A stretch of DNA of 64,000 nucleotides from Amyelois transitella (lineage: Eukaryota; Arthropoda; Insecta; Lepidoptera; Pyralidae), in the NCBI RefSeq assembly GCF_032362555.1, contig NC_083534.1, positions 2,260,001-2,324,000 of the forward strand, read 5' to 3'. Shown piece after piece: positions 32,303-44,574 of the stretch (its first letter is position 1; the number at the start of each line of letters is the position of its first letter). The translations under genes and the position numbers were made by a program. The notes beneath the pieces were generated by a model that did no database searches, was not told the origin of the DNA, and saw only the letters and a program-made list of their open reading frames with translations.

Positions 32303-33075
32303 ATAAGATCCCGCCGGAGGTCCCGTTAGAGTTCACTAAGCACAGAACAGACGGTAGGACCACGTTCAGCTGCGACCTCTGCGACCAGAGGAGGCCGACC
32401 AAAACCGCCATCCTCAACCACATCATCACTCATCACTTGGGCAAAGCAATATTAGGATGTCCACTTTGCACGGACTCGTTCAAAAGTCGAACACCGATGC
32501 AGAGGCACTTGCTCGCCAACCATGGAATGGAGGAGGTGAAAATCAATAACAAATACGAACTGAAACCGGCCGATAAACACGTGTGCGATTTTTGTAACAA
32601 AGAGTTTTTAGGGAAAATGAAATTGAAAGGTCACATCGAGGCGAAACATAAGACGAAGAAGTGCCCTGATTGTCCAGCCGTGCTCGGGCCGTACGTTTTG
32701 GCGCGTCACAGAGCTGAAGTGCACGGGTTTATGCATAGCTGTGGTGCGTGTGATTACAAGAGTGTGATAAAAAACAACGTGTTGCTGCACCAGAGGAAAG
32801 TGCATTTGAAAGAACGCAATGTATGTTGTACGGTTTGCGGGGCGAAGTTCTTCGGAGCGCCTCAATTGAAGAATCACATGATAAGTCACAATCCAGTCAA
32901 GAAGTTCGAGTGTACGGTGTGCAAGAAGATGTATCCGAGGAAAGACGCGTTGCGGGAGCACATGAAGATTCACCTCGGCGATAAAAGGAGGGTGTGCAAA
33001 ATATGCGGCGAGAAGTTCGTGCAAACTGCCTCTTTGAGCTATCACATGGGAAAGCATCACCCGGGAGCTTGTTGA
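32303..33075 (+). CDS. C2H2 zinc-finger terminal exon, likely alternative last exon of the second ZAD gene
   Basis: Open from an acceptor (cgttccag) to TGA with 257 residues and no initiator ATG near its start, so it is an internal or terminal exon. It begins in phase 1, as does the exon at 28497, and can accept the same donor at 25645, giving a 466-residue isoform. It has eight C2H2 fingers, from CDLCDQRR to CKICGEKF; the last (KFVQTASLSYHMGKHH) resembles the last finger of the exon at 28497 (AFVQKASLNYHMTKYH). No ZAD exon is seen between 29072 and 32302. Alternatively it is the surviving last exon of a duplicated gene whose ZAD exons were lost. Confidence 0.75.
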
Positions 33076-33704
33076 ATCATATTCCGAGTTACAAGACTGC
33101 GAATGCGTGTGCAGGTGAGCGTTGTTTATTAACATAGGGTAAAAGGCATAATAAGTAGTCTTGTCCTACTATATTCCCGGTTACATCTTCACCACTCTAG
33201 AGCCCGGGGTGCGGCAATGACCATGGATCCTGGATTGGGTGTGTCAGGTTTTTATACGCAGCGACTCCCATCTGACCGTTACAACCTTAGCAACGGAACA
33301 TAAACCCATATTAGATCAGAGTAGGTTTCCTCACGATGTTTAACGTAAAAGCATCGGTTAGTATTCAAACAAATGTAATGTATGTACCTCTATTACAAAC
33401 CAAATCCTTGTTTCATTTGCAGATGAGCAGATCTTGGTCGCTGGAACTGGATGACAAAATAATAGGCATAATATGTCTAGTTTGTCGCGTGACATTGTTG
33501 CGGTAAACATCGAAGCGTATAGTTAGCTCGGTCTATTTCGACAAGTGTTAAGAGCATAAGTGCCCACTTTGTGACGTCACGATAAGTTGGTAGCAGGAGC
33601 GATAGTTCAGGTTCGACCGTCTCCAAGATTTTCTGTTGCCTTGGGAACCTTCTCCGTCGTCACTTGACAATGGTGATTCTGAGGTTGTAGGTATATATCC
33701 TCCA

Positions 33705-34078
33705 ATCCATGGACAAGGAACAGCGTGATAAGGGAATGTTGTGATGTGAAAGAAGATGTAGTTACAGGAATAGAAAAGGGTATGTTAAGATGGTTTGGTC
33801 ATGTGGAGAGGATGAATGAAAACAGGTTGACTAAGCAGATATACGAGGAGAGTGTGGAGGGAAAGGTCGGAGTGGGAAGACCTATCTTGATCAAATTAAG
33901 GACGTCCTGGTAAAGGGTTAGGTCAAAAGTACCCGAAACCACCGAGCTTGCATGAAGAGAGTTATGAATGTGGATGAAGCAAAGGAAGTGTGCAGAGATC
34001 GTGGCAAGTGGAAAGAGGTAGTCTCTGCCTGCCCCTCCGGGAAAGAGGCGTGATTTTATGAATGTATGTATCCATGGA
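33705..34078 (+). mobile_element. 5'-truncated LINE insertion with 9-bp target duplication
   Basis: Direct repeats ATCCATGGA at 33705-33713 and 34070-34078 flank a 356-bp insert. It encodes the end of an ORF2-like protein (MLRWFGHVERM, then NRLTKQIYE), followed by the 3' region seen alone at 5285, 9939, 10055, 20430 and 52437, and a TGTA tail. The host sequence is itself a copy of the repeat at 22720-22935 (tcctccaatccatg interrupted). Confidence 0.8.
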
Positions 34079-34549
34079 AATTGTGCTTGTGCGATTTAGC
34101 ATAAGCGCTGTGATTGGCTGGTGGTATGTGACGTTAGGAGATCTCGCCACAAGTCCACGTGAAAATGAAATGTAAATTGTTAATGCATCATTGTATGATA
34201 TTTCAAACATAACTTTTGGTTGCCACATTTTTTGGTTCCACAACATTGGTTGGCGTCGAATAAATCGTCACCGTCAGTGTAGAAGAAGCGGTAATAAAAT
34301 GCACTATAAAATAGAATTTTTTCAACCACATCAACTTCACAATAATCCGAACTTATAATTAGAAATGTGGATAAGGGAAAATATTTTCATATGTTGTTAT
34401 GACGAATTGATTTCATTTAAAGTAATAAAAGTTGTTGGAATGTCAAAAATGGAATGTCCAATTTAAATAAAATCTTTGTGCATACAGAGTGTAACGTATT
34501 TTGATTTATACCTACTCCTATATTCTTTACAAAAAGCTTCCATGCTCTC

Positions 34550-35445
34550 TTGTATAAGTGTATCAAGGGAAAGTCTAATAAACTTGAGATTCTTTTAGGC
34601 GATCGATAACTTACACAACGACCTGGAATCTCAATCCTATCATTAGCCATATCTACAGTTGAACGTGGCCTTTCAGACTTTTCGAGACTGTTGACTCTAT
34701 CTGCCCCGTAAGGGATATAGACGATATGTGTATATTTGTGTGTAATCAAGAAGTTTTGCGCCAAGCTCAAACCAGATGTTTTTGTCAATTAAGCCTTTTT
34801 CTTGATTTCGGTCAGGCACATCAAGAACACACTCCGGCAACCTATTATAAAGTCTTATACAATTTCCCATGAATAACTTAATAGACTTTGCTAAGCCTAT
34901 GATACGCCATGATTGATTTCTATTTATTGTGCAAATTTCATATAAGTTAGGACAATTTTTCCTAACATCCATTAAGTACATAATATACCTTAAAAATAGT
35001 CACTTATTCCGCGGGGCCCGGTTCACTGCACTAGAATAGGATCACGCCATCTCTTTACCATGGATGTCGTTAACGGTGATTAAGGGTAAGGCTATATCTA
35101 TTCATACATACATATCGTCACGTCTGTATCCCTTGCAGGGTAGACAGAGCCAACAGTCTTGAAAAGACTAAATGGCCACGTTCAGCTATTTGGCTTAATG
35201 AAAGAATTGAGATTCAAATAGTGACAGGTTGCTAGCCCATCGCCTAAAAGAAGAAACCCAAATTTTTAAGCCTATCCCTTAGTCGCCTTTTACGACATCC
35301 ATGGGAAAGAGATGGAGTGGTCCTATTCTTTTTTGTATTGGTGCCGGGAACTACACGGCACTATATCTTTACTAATATTATAAAGCTGAAGAGTTTGTTT
35401 GTTTGAACGCGCTAATCTTAGGAACTAGTGGTTCGAATTGAAAAG
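34550..35445. repeat. R2 copies and LINE ORF end
   Basis: R2 at 34550-34735 and a nearly full copy at 35100-35362. Between them, minus-strand 34760-34981 encodes a piece (KLFMGNCIRLYNRLPECV) resembling the C-terminal end of Jockey/CR1-type LINE proteins. A truncated Helitron-like start lies at 35367-35440. Confidence 0.55.
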
Positions 35446-35881
35446 AAAAAAAAAGGTGCTAGACGAAACAAGTTTATTATTAGGTACATGTTCAATATGT
35501 GTTAATTTATACCTACATTAGCGACCCGGCCGTCCCTCAGAAAAATTAAAATTTTAAACAGGATCAAAATGCGTCCACAAGTTTCCGTTATTTGCGCAGA
35601 CAGAGTAAATAGCCGACTTTATAATAAGTAGTGGCATAATCATGTCTTCCTCCCTTCGAACCTCCCGTGAACGGAGCCAAGAATGTTTTAAAGACTGAAA
35701 TACCCAGTACAGCTTTATGTATGGAAAAAATATTTTGTGTGAAAGAAGGGAGAATTATTACAAAACCGAGCACGGTACCAGGTACTTTATATAATTTTAT
35801 TAGTAAGTACCTATAGGATGTTATCTTTCTTCGAAGGTCTCTCGTCTTGCTACTGTAGGTACTATTCTTAGTGCAAGTGTT

Positions 35882-36822
35882 CTAAGGTTTCCTCTTCTCC
35901 ATCAAGTGGAACCCCTTGGTATGCATCGACAACGACCTTTGGTTCGTAAAAGTGCGCGGACAAGCTTGGCATTTCAACACTTGAGCCGCCATACCGTGGA
36001 TTTCAACTTCGTGACAATTCTTCTTAGTGTAATCTGTGAACCTCTCCGGACAAAAGCTACATTTACTCCTCTTATTAAGTAAAACATGGACCGCTCTTTC
36101 GTGAGCCTTCATTTTAACCCGAGTGTTAAAGATTTTGGAACACCGAGGACATGAGAATTCTCCTACGGCGTGCCTGTAACTGTGGACTTGTAGCATTCTG
36201 TGATTTACAAAGCCAGCGTTGCATTGTTCGCAAACAAAATTGTTATAATGCACATTCATGTGTTCTAATAATACTTTGAAACTATTAGCTGTTTTCTGGC
36301 ATACGGCACAAGATAATGAATCAGTTTCAAATTTGAAAGGGACTATATAGTTTGTTATACCAATATGGACTTGTTTGTTATGGGTTTTGAACAAATGTTC
36401 AATTAAATCGTCTATGCTATGAGCATTTTGATCACATAGTGTACATTTTAGGTCAGTAACGTCCATTTTGACGATAAAAGTAGGTAGTGTTTGGTCTTTC
36501 AAGAATTGTAATTTAGTTTTGATATCGTGGTCATGAAGTGTGTGCAGTTTTAACTTGTTAGGTTCTAGAAATTTCTCATTGCAGAAACAGCAAGCGTAGT
36601 GTGCGCCTATACGGTATTTAATAGGCGTCGCGTTAGAATTTTTCAGCATCTCCCTTATATTCTCTAAGTGTTTTAACAATATACTCTTTCGCTTGATAAG
36701 CCAAGTTTTGGTGGGTTCAGTCGAATCCTTTTCGGATTTGGGTATTTGGATGACATTTTTGTCATCGATGGAACTGTTACCTGATGTCAGCTTAATTCTG
36801 ATAATGGACTTTCGCGGTTTGC
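35882..36822 (-). CDS. Array exon 13 (most distal): C2H2 terminal exon, shortened to seven fingers
   Basis: Begins after TATGTTTCAG in phase 1 and is open for 313 codons to a stop. The lead includes SNATPIKYR, then seven C2H2 fingers from CCFCNEKF to CQACPRTF, matching slots 1-7 of the full-length array exons. It ends HLMEKRKP just where others continue HLMER into finger 8, and no finger remnants follow in 35760-35880. It is the exon farthest from the presumed common 5' exons. Finger spacing, VKMDVTDLKC before finger 2 and FKFETDSLSC before finger 3 match the array. It may be a working short isoform or a decaying end copy. Confidence 0.82.
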
Positions 36823-37792
36823 CTGAAACATAAAACAAATAGATAGAGAATAAATATCTGTTAAAACTATGTCCATTAAAGAGATTATCAACGCAGGTTT
36901 TGTTGCACTAAAGCTGTAAATTGTGCCCCATGTGCTTGTTCGGATGCAAGTGCTTATGTAAGCTATAACTGTAAAGTTTATAATTTATTTAGCATCGATC
37001 TTTAATAAAGATAAGACATAAAAAATAATAGAGACTGCTCCATTTAATACATTCAAGAGCAAGCTCAAGAAGTCTTAGTAAATAAAACATACGCCGTTAC
37101 TCTTATCTGCCCACTCTTTCTGTTTCCGCAGTTAACCAAGGGACAAGAACGTATGCTTTATCACCCGTGAATACCACGTCTAAAACGCTATCACTTTATT
37201 TATCGTAGTTCTTGATACATCTTCTACTCCGTAAGGAGAAAAGACGAAAACTGTAATTGAGATTCTCAGTGACAGGTTGCAAGCTCGCCTAAAAGAAGAT
37301 TCCTAGTTTATAAACATGTATACTAATATTATAAAGCTGAAGAGTATGTTTGTTTGTTTGAACGCGCTAATCTCACGAACTTACTGGTCCGAAGTAAAAA
37401 TATATTTTTGTGTTGAATAGACCATTTATCGAGGAAGGCTTCAGGCTATATAACATCACGCTGCAACTATTAAGAGCAAAGAAATAATGGAAAATGTTAA
37501 AAAAAAACGGGGAAAATTATTCATTCTTGAGGGCTTCAATAATGCCCAAAATAACTATTCCACGCGGACGAAGTCGCGGGCACAGCTAGTAGAATAATAT
37601 GTTTCTTTCCCTCATACGGCTTTTACAATCATTGTGTAAAGAGAAGCAGCTGACACCCGTTTAATCCGCTTCCATTGGAACCTTGTACTATTCAGATAAA
37701 AAGTACCTAGTCGTACTGCTTAGTAAAATAAAAAGCTACAATTAAAACTACAAGTTTTTATTTACTCATTCATGGCACATTTACGAACAAAA
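36823..37792. other. Spacer between array exons 13 and 12
   Basis: A Helitron-like element occupies 37318-37589 (ending cacagctag). The rest shows no exon, ZAD motif or promoter I can support. Confidence 0.6.
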
Positions 37793-38622
37793 CTATACTT
37801 GATGTACATTTTTCTTGTGTTCCACCATCTTGTGTTTCACGATGAAGGCCGTCTCGCAAAATTGACATACATAGTTCCTGAAGTGCGTCGCCACATGAGC
37901 TTCTAGGAGGTCAAATTCTTTGCACACCAACTCACAAACCCCACATTTTATCTCGCCGTCTTCAAATTTAAACGGAACGATTTGTGTTTTAATATTAGGA
38001 TGTATGGTTTCTTGATGAACATCTTTCAAATGATCGATCAAGTCTTGCACGTTATTCATTTTGGTTAGACACATCTTGCACTTAAGCGATGTTATGTCTA
38101 AAAATGTTATAAATTTCGATAGAAGCTTAATTTTGAAGCAGGATGGCTTTCCGTCTTTGTGTTTCTCTATTGAATGTGATTTCAAGTCTCTCGGGTTGAG
38201 AAATTCTCTTCGGCAATAACTGCATCCATATTTATCACCGTTCTTATATCGTACAGGCGTTACGTTAGATGTTTTTATTAATGTTTTGACATTATCTTTA
38301 TGGAAATCTAATTCGGCAAGTCGCGGTTTTCTATCGAACCTCTCTTCTGTTACTTCCATAACTGCTCTTTTAGGTTTCTTCTTTTTTGTTTTCTTTGGAT
38401 TCTTATCGACTAATGGAATAGCTTCTTTATCATCATCGTGGAAAGATATATTGTCGAACTGAGGGCTGCCTTTGCCGCTCTGATCTGGATCAATGAAATC
38501 TGGCTCGATTATTCTCCGTTTCTTTTTAACTTTGGGCTTTTGGGCACTTTCTTGGCCCCAAGGAGCAATGCTGATGATGCTAGAGAAGTTCACTTTTATA
38601 TCGAGACTGATCTTCTCTTGTT
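37793..38622 (-). CDS. Array exon 12: C2H2 terminal exon, shortened to four fingers
   Basis: Starts after TTTCTTTTCAG in phase 1; 276 codons to TGA. The longest basic/acidic lead of the group (KKKRRIIEP, KKTKKKKPKRA) precedes SNVTPVRYK. Fingers: CSYCRREF, CKMCLTKM, CGVCELVC and CQFCETAF, slots 1-4, then the frame ends KKNVHQV at the finger-4/5 boundary. The phenylalanine normally in finger 3 is Cys. No slots 5-10 follow downstream. The KKKRR cluster could serve as a nuclear signal. Truncation at a finger border suggests loss of the 3' half or an early stop retained. Confidence 0.82.
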
Positions 38623-40461
38623 CTGAAAAGAAAATATTATGGATTAATTGTAAATAGAGAAAACTATTTTATTATAGAAGCAGGTAGCAGACTTCAAATC
38701 AAGAAGGGATTTTCGGAAATTGAAACATACCGGTGATTGGGCGGGCTCGAATTTATCGGCTGAGATATCACTTTTCGTATACGGTACGAGGCTGATTTCA
38801 TAGCCGGAGCGCGCGGTCTTAGTAGGTGTGTTTGACTCATAATGGCTTGCTTTGTAAGCAGGACAAGAGTGTAGTCTTATTTTGTAATAATACTGATTTG
38901 ATCAGGCTTCCATATCTATCCATTTACGCAGACAGATAATAACTATACATATACTAAACCCCTATCGCTATGATTTTGGTTTATCTGTCGTTGATTTTAT
39001 TTTGTATTTTTTTCTCTTCTATTTATTTCAAAGCTGTTCTTACATTGAAGGTCAATATCGTGACTCCACGAACAAGTGTTTTATACATTTATGCTTATAT
39101 ACCTACTTAGTTACGCATACTCTCAAGAAGATTGGTTTAGGAGATAACGTGTGAAGGGACAAAAAACTAATAAACTTACTTTCCCATTTATAATATTAAT
39201 TGGTATTGGGATGCATTGTTCTATATATCCTGTGGTACTTCATCATCACTTTGTTCTGACCCGTTTTTATTCGAGACGAGCCTGACGTCTACTGGGTAAT
39301 TCAATTGATATATGGCGACAAGTCTACGTCACACGTTACAACAATAAAAAAAATAAAATCACGCGACGCTATCAGTCAGAAAACAGCGAAAAACCTAAAT
39401 CGCGCAAGCACGGATTGGAGTATATTTACAACCTCCGACACAACATCGTTTATCGCTCGGTTCCCCAGGTATAACACCTAGTCTGGCGGAAGATCTTCCC
39501 TTTGGTGGCGGTCGAGCTGAATCATCGCTCCCGCTACATTGGTATTTTTTTATTGTTGTGTCGTGTGGCGTAGACATGTCGCCACAAATGAAAAACAAAT
39601 TACAGGTTGCCAGCCTATCGCCTAAATATAGTCCAACTTTATAAGCCTTTTCCTAAATTGACTTTACAATCTGCGGACGAAGAGTTAACTTAGATACATA
39701 CATACATATTATCACGTCTATATTCCTTTCGGGGTAGACAGAGGCAGCAGTCTTGAAGATACTGAAAGGCCGAGTTCAGCTGTATGGCTCAATGATGCAA
39801 TCAAGATTCAAATAATGACACGTTGCTAGGCCATTTCAATTATATTTGGAATTAATAGCCTATTACGACATCAATGGGAACGATATGGAGTGCTCCTATT
39901 CTAAAGTGCTGGAACCACACGGCACGCAACAGAGTTAACTTGGCGTTCTATATTCTTATATTTATAGCGAAACTATTGTCACAATTAAAGTAAGCCTAAA
40001 ACAGGTTTTTCAAGCTAAAGAAACAAGTATCCAAAAAAGTACTTCAAACATGTGTTTATTAATATTGCACTTAAAGTTTTTACTGGGATGGGAACATACG
40101 CCTTACAAAAAGAAAGAAGTTACAATTCAGCTTTATATGCTTTAGTGGAAAGCGTTAATTTGATATGTCTGCCTTCGTTTTTCAGTTCTGTAATGGAGTA
40201 ATAAAGTGTTATCTTCCTCCAGGCTTTAGTCCGGGTCACATCACAACGTTTGCAAGGGAACCTCACCTAATTGGATCACGGTCAAAGCTGCATTAGATGA
40301 AAGTGCTTCTATTTCCTTAGTGGTCTTCTAACGACTTCCATTGAAATGAAATAGAGTGGTCCTTTTAAAGTGTCTTAAACCACAAAGCATATAAAGTTTA
40401 TCAGTAGTTTATCACATTTTTCAACAGCTCGTTCGTATTTCTTAGTAAACTGGTCGCCGTT
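38623..40461. other. Spacer between array exons 12 and 11
   Basis: 39415-39590 is a copy of the repeat also at 22720-22935 (cggtcgagctgaatcatcg). 39695-39930 is an R2 copy. The remainder has no supported coding pattern on either strand. Confidence 0.6.
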
Positions 40462-41558
40462 TTACGTAGAATGCTTCGCTCTGACGTGACTCTTTAAAGT
40501 ACAGTGCTGAACAAACGCCTGACCGCAGACGTTACAGGAAAAGCGCCTGTCATCGGCGTGAGACCTCAGGTGCTGCCTTAAAGACTTCTTAGACGCATAC
40601 CATCGGCTACAAGCGTGACATTGAAACGTTTTTGCGCCCGTATGTGCCACCATGTGGTCTTTTAATCTGTGCTTCAAGAAAAACTGCATATCGCACACCG
40701 TACACACGTGTTTTCGCTCCATCAAATGGTCCTTCTTGACGTGGCGAGTCAACGCTCTTTTCGTCACGAAAGTCCTATCGCATGCTTGGCAATTCAACGT
40801 TACTGGTGGCAGACCATGCTTCTTAACCATATGGTCGATCTTCGTCCAATAATCAGCAAATTTCTCATCACAGAATTTGCATTTGTTCTTCTTCTTCAAA
40901 CCTAAATGTATTCTTTGCTCGTGGTCTTTTCGCTTCTGGTCGCAGCTAAAGACCTTATCACAATGTCCACATTTATATGAGCCTGCAGTGTGCCTCCGCT
41001 TGTGTCCCACTAACAGACGTTTTGTTACAAACCCCGCGTTGCACACATCACAAATGAAATTTCTAAAATGTACATGCATGTGTTCTTGCAATATTTTGAA
41101 ATTACTGAACTCCGTTGCACAGACAGCACATTTAAGTACTTCCGAATCAAATTTAAAAGGGATCAACTGACTACAAATATCGGTGTACATGACTTTTTTG
41201 TGTTCTTTTTGAAGATGTGTTGTAATTTCGTTTAAATTATCACTTGGCTTATTACATAATTTACAGGTTAAATTTGTTACATCTAATTTTAGAAGGTACT
41301 GAAAGGATTTGGGTAATTTTAAGTCTTTCACGTCATTATGCTCTTCGGAGAAGTGGAGCTTTAAGTTTTCCGGCTCTGGAAACTTCTTCGGACAAAAATT
41401 GCACACATAACCATCACTATCTTTGTGCCTTATGAGTGAAGCATTTGTGCATAAAAGTATATTCTTTAAATTCTCCTGTTGTTTTCTAGATTCTTTCAAT
41501 AATGGTACTTTCTCAGTTTGTCCGTTATCATCTTCTCTTATTTTTGAGCGTGTTTGAC
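40462..41558 (-). CDS. Array exon 11: C2H2 terminal exon, ten fingers
   Basis: Follows TTCTTTGTAG, phase 1, 365 codons. Lead GQTRSKIRED then TNASLIRHK, a variant of the SNATP motif. Ten fingers in the standard order, from CNFCPKKF to CNVCGQAF; finger 7 is CQACDRTF followed by KKDHLMERKH, finger 10 carries the shared QAFVQ core (with HCTLKSH rather than KCSLKSH). Finger 9 (CHACSRWY) diverges from the SYGRKKTL type of other members. Nothing disabling was seen, so this is the first full-length exon counted from the distal end. Confidence 0.88.
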
Positions 41559-41945
41559 CTACAAAGAAAGAGATTCATCATTTAGTAATCTTTTAGTCAA
41601 CTTATTATTTCTATTATTACCAGTGGTCTATTTTATCCTCATAAAGATTGTAAAATTAATGCTTATGACGGTATAAAGATTGTGCAAATGTGGAGAAAAA
41701 TTATTTGTGATCTAGCTTTATATATCTATGTATTTATGTATCTATTAAGGATTCACCTCAATGCCGTAATAATAATTTCAGTTCAGATAAGTTTAAATGC
41801 AAGGTACCTAAGTAATATATCAACCACACCACAGTTGAGTGTAGCACGTAGTTTCTAAAGCATAACACCTAAAAAAAGGATAAATTCAAAACACCAAAAT
41901 CCCTACAAACAAATGAAAGATATGTCGTGTTCTTCTAGACACAAT

Positions 41946-43090
41946 TTATTGCTGGTTTTCTTCAGACACAGATTTTAAATCTTCTTTGTGCTTTGACGTC
42001 AAATGTATTCTTAATCGCGACTTCTGCATGAAAGACAGCTCGCATTTCATGCACTTGAACTGTCTATCCGCATGTACTCTCCTCATATGATCTTTTAAGG
42101 TCTTTAATCTCCCATAGAATTTCATACAGATTTCACACTGATGTTCCCTAGAACCCGTATGCTTCACGGCATGATCGTTGAGCTCCCTTTTGGAGAAAAA
42201 CTCCATCTCGCATTCACTACATTTATGTTGCTTCTGCATCAAATGCACCCTCTTGGTATGAAGCAACCATCCTTGCCGTGTGTCAAATGCTTTATCACAC
42301 GCTTGGCATTTGACACTAGGGCTCTTAACACCATGAACTTCAGCCAAATGCTCGTTTTTGTACCAGTTTTCTCTGAACCTCTGATTGCAGTAGCCGCATT
42401 TGTGCAAATTCATGTCACCATGTGCCGATCTAATGTGGAATTTCCGTTTTCTTACTGTCTCGAATACTAGCTGACAATGGTCGCATTTGAAGCTCCCTAT
42501 CCTATGTATTTCAGTGTGACAATAAAGTATATGTCTGTTAACAAATCCAGCGTCACATACATCGCAAACAAAATTTCTATAATGTGTATTCATATGTTCT
42601 TGAAGAACTTTGAATTTATTGAAAACGTTTAGGCACATGAAACATCTTAACGTATCACCTTCGAATTTGAAAGGCAAAATATGATTTTTTACATCAGGAA
42701 ACGTCTCATGATTATGACTAGCATTCAAATGTTCTATCATAGCTTCTACTGTGTCAATATTTTCATCACAAATTTTACATTTTAGCGCGGTAATATCTAG
42801 TTTTACAACATAACTTATCATGTCTCTTCCTTTCATGAAAGTGGACTTTTCACTGTCATCGTGTGATTCATTGGTATGCCTTTTCAAGTCTCCAGGGTCA
42901 GGAAACTGATCTTTGCAGAAGCAGCAAGCATAGCCGACACCGCCGCGGCATCGTATGGGGGTCGCGTTTGAGTACAGTATAACCTCTCTGGCATTCACGC
43001 GATGTTTCTGTAATTCGGCGCCCGGTTTTATTTTAACTTGTTTCTTCTTTTTAAGTTTCGCCTCAAGTCTTTCAGATTTTGTTTTCATAC
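41946..43090 (-). CDS. Array exon 10: C2H2 terminal exon, ten fingers
   Basis: Starts after TTTTTTGTAG in phase 1, 381 codons to TAA. Lead GMKTKSERLEAKLKKKKQVK then SNATPIRCR. Ten intact fingers, CCFCKDQF to CMKCELSF. The tenth has lost the QAFVQKCS signature (LSFMQKSRLRIH), and finger 9 is CEICMKFY, so the C-terminal pair differs most from the group here. A short acidic tail (EDLKSVSEENQQ) follows. An AATAAA overlaps the stop (CAATAAATT). It is only 387 bases from exon 11. Confidence 0.88.
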
Positions 43091-44574
43091 CTACAAAAAA
43101 CAAATTTGCGTTAATATCATTAATCTTCAGATGGTTCGAGTGACTAAGTCTGCTTAAAAATTATCTTTCGCTCGGAGCTTCTCTTGGCATTTACGAAAAT
43201 GCTTCTTCGGCAGACGTCTACGTTATTATAGCAATCTATCTATGATTATTTAAAGCAATCTGTATGCTAAAGATAACTTTCATGGTAGTCCGATAGCACA
43301 TAGTGCTAAAAAAAATTCTGTTTGGTCAGCTGGTTGACTGGTAGAGAATGCCAAACGGCGTTCAGTCCGCCTTTTGTGCATTTTTTTATGCAATAAAGTT
43401 TTAAATAAATAAATAAATAAATAGTGGGTGCGTAATTTTATGTATGTATCCTACTAATATTATAAATGCGAAACATTTGATGTCAGGATGTCAGTATGGA
43501 TGTTTGTTACTCTTTCACGCAAAAACTACTGAACCGATTACGATGAAATTTGGTATGTAGGTAGCTGAAGACCCAGAATAACATATAGGCTACTTTTTAT
43601 CCCGGAGTTCCTGCGGGATTGATAGGGTTTCCATGCGGACGAAGTTGCGGGCAGCCTCGAGTACTACATACCTATAACACACCAACATGTGTTCGTGCTT
43701 GAAAACTAGCGGGGGAAACATTTTGCGTGCCAACTGGTTGTCTTCAACGCAGATTGAAAAAAGTTGATAAGCAGGCAAAGGTCGTATATGTATACGTCAG
43801 ACAGGAGTTAATTCGTTAATTCCTTACACCCAAATCAGGATCGTGGTCACAGGCGAACTCTGGGTTTCCCTCCAAATAAGTGAGGACGCAACCAGAACTA
43901 ACACTAGTTCCTTCCACCCAAAGGTTGACTGGAAGAGATTGCATTAGCGATAAGTCCGCCTTTGTACCATCTCTATCTGCTTTGTGCTGTTTTGTATGTT
44001 TTAATCTTCTGGTGCAATAATTAACTAGATAAACGTCGATTAGAGACAGATAAAGAGACGTGTTTTGTAATGTTATTGAAACAAATTTAATATAAGTAAG
44101 TATATTTTCCTAAATTAATCGGTACTAATAAAAATAATACAACGATGACCATTTATTAAGTAACAACAATCGTTTTCCGTTCTCTTCCGTAATAATAATT
44201 TGTTCTTTGAATATGGCTACAATAGATCTTTATTATCTAGGTACAGTTTGTATGCACACATATTGTACCTCTCAAGACGTCGGAGATATATACGAGTTTA
44301 TTAAAATAAGCAGCGTATGAGAAATAAAGGCTCTGTCTAATTACGATCATTATGTCAATATATCATTATCATATAATAACAATAATAATAACGAGATTTA
44401 TAAATTGTCAAATTATAAAATGAAATAAAAAATATAAATAAATAAAATTAAACAAAAATTTTAAATACTTTATTAGAATTAATTAAAATTTCTAAATAAG
44501 TAAACAAGTTCAGCATTTATATTATTGTTGTTCTGCATTTATATGTCTTCACATCATAAATACTTATAATGCCA
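43091..44574. other. Spacer between array exons 10 and 9
   Basis: 43447-43661 is a Helitron-like copy in plus orientation (TCCTACTAATATTATAAATG ... gcagcctcgag, with CGAG instead of CTAG at the end). 44220-44560 is very AT-rich. An AATAAA (reverse, near 44470) could serve exon 9. Confidence 0.6.

Noticed and set aside
40652-41170. Plus-strand frames opposite array exons
   Set aside because: Antisense shadows of zinc-finger coding sequence; the same effect recurs opposite every array exon.
43590-43778. 62-codon minus-strand frame
   Set aside because: Lies largely in a Helitron-like repeat copy.
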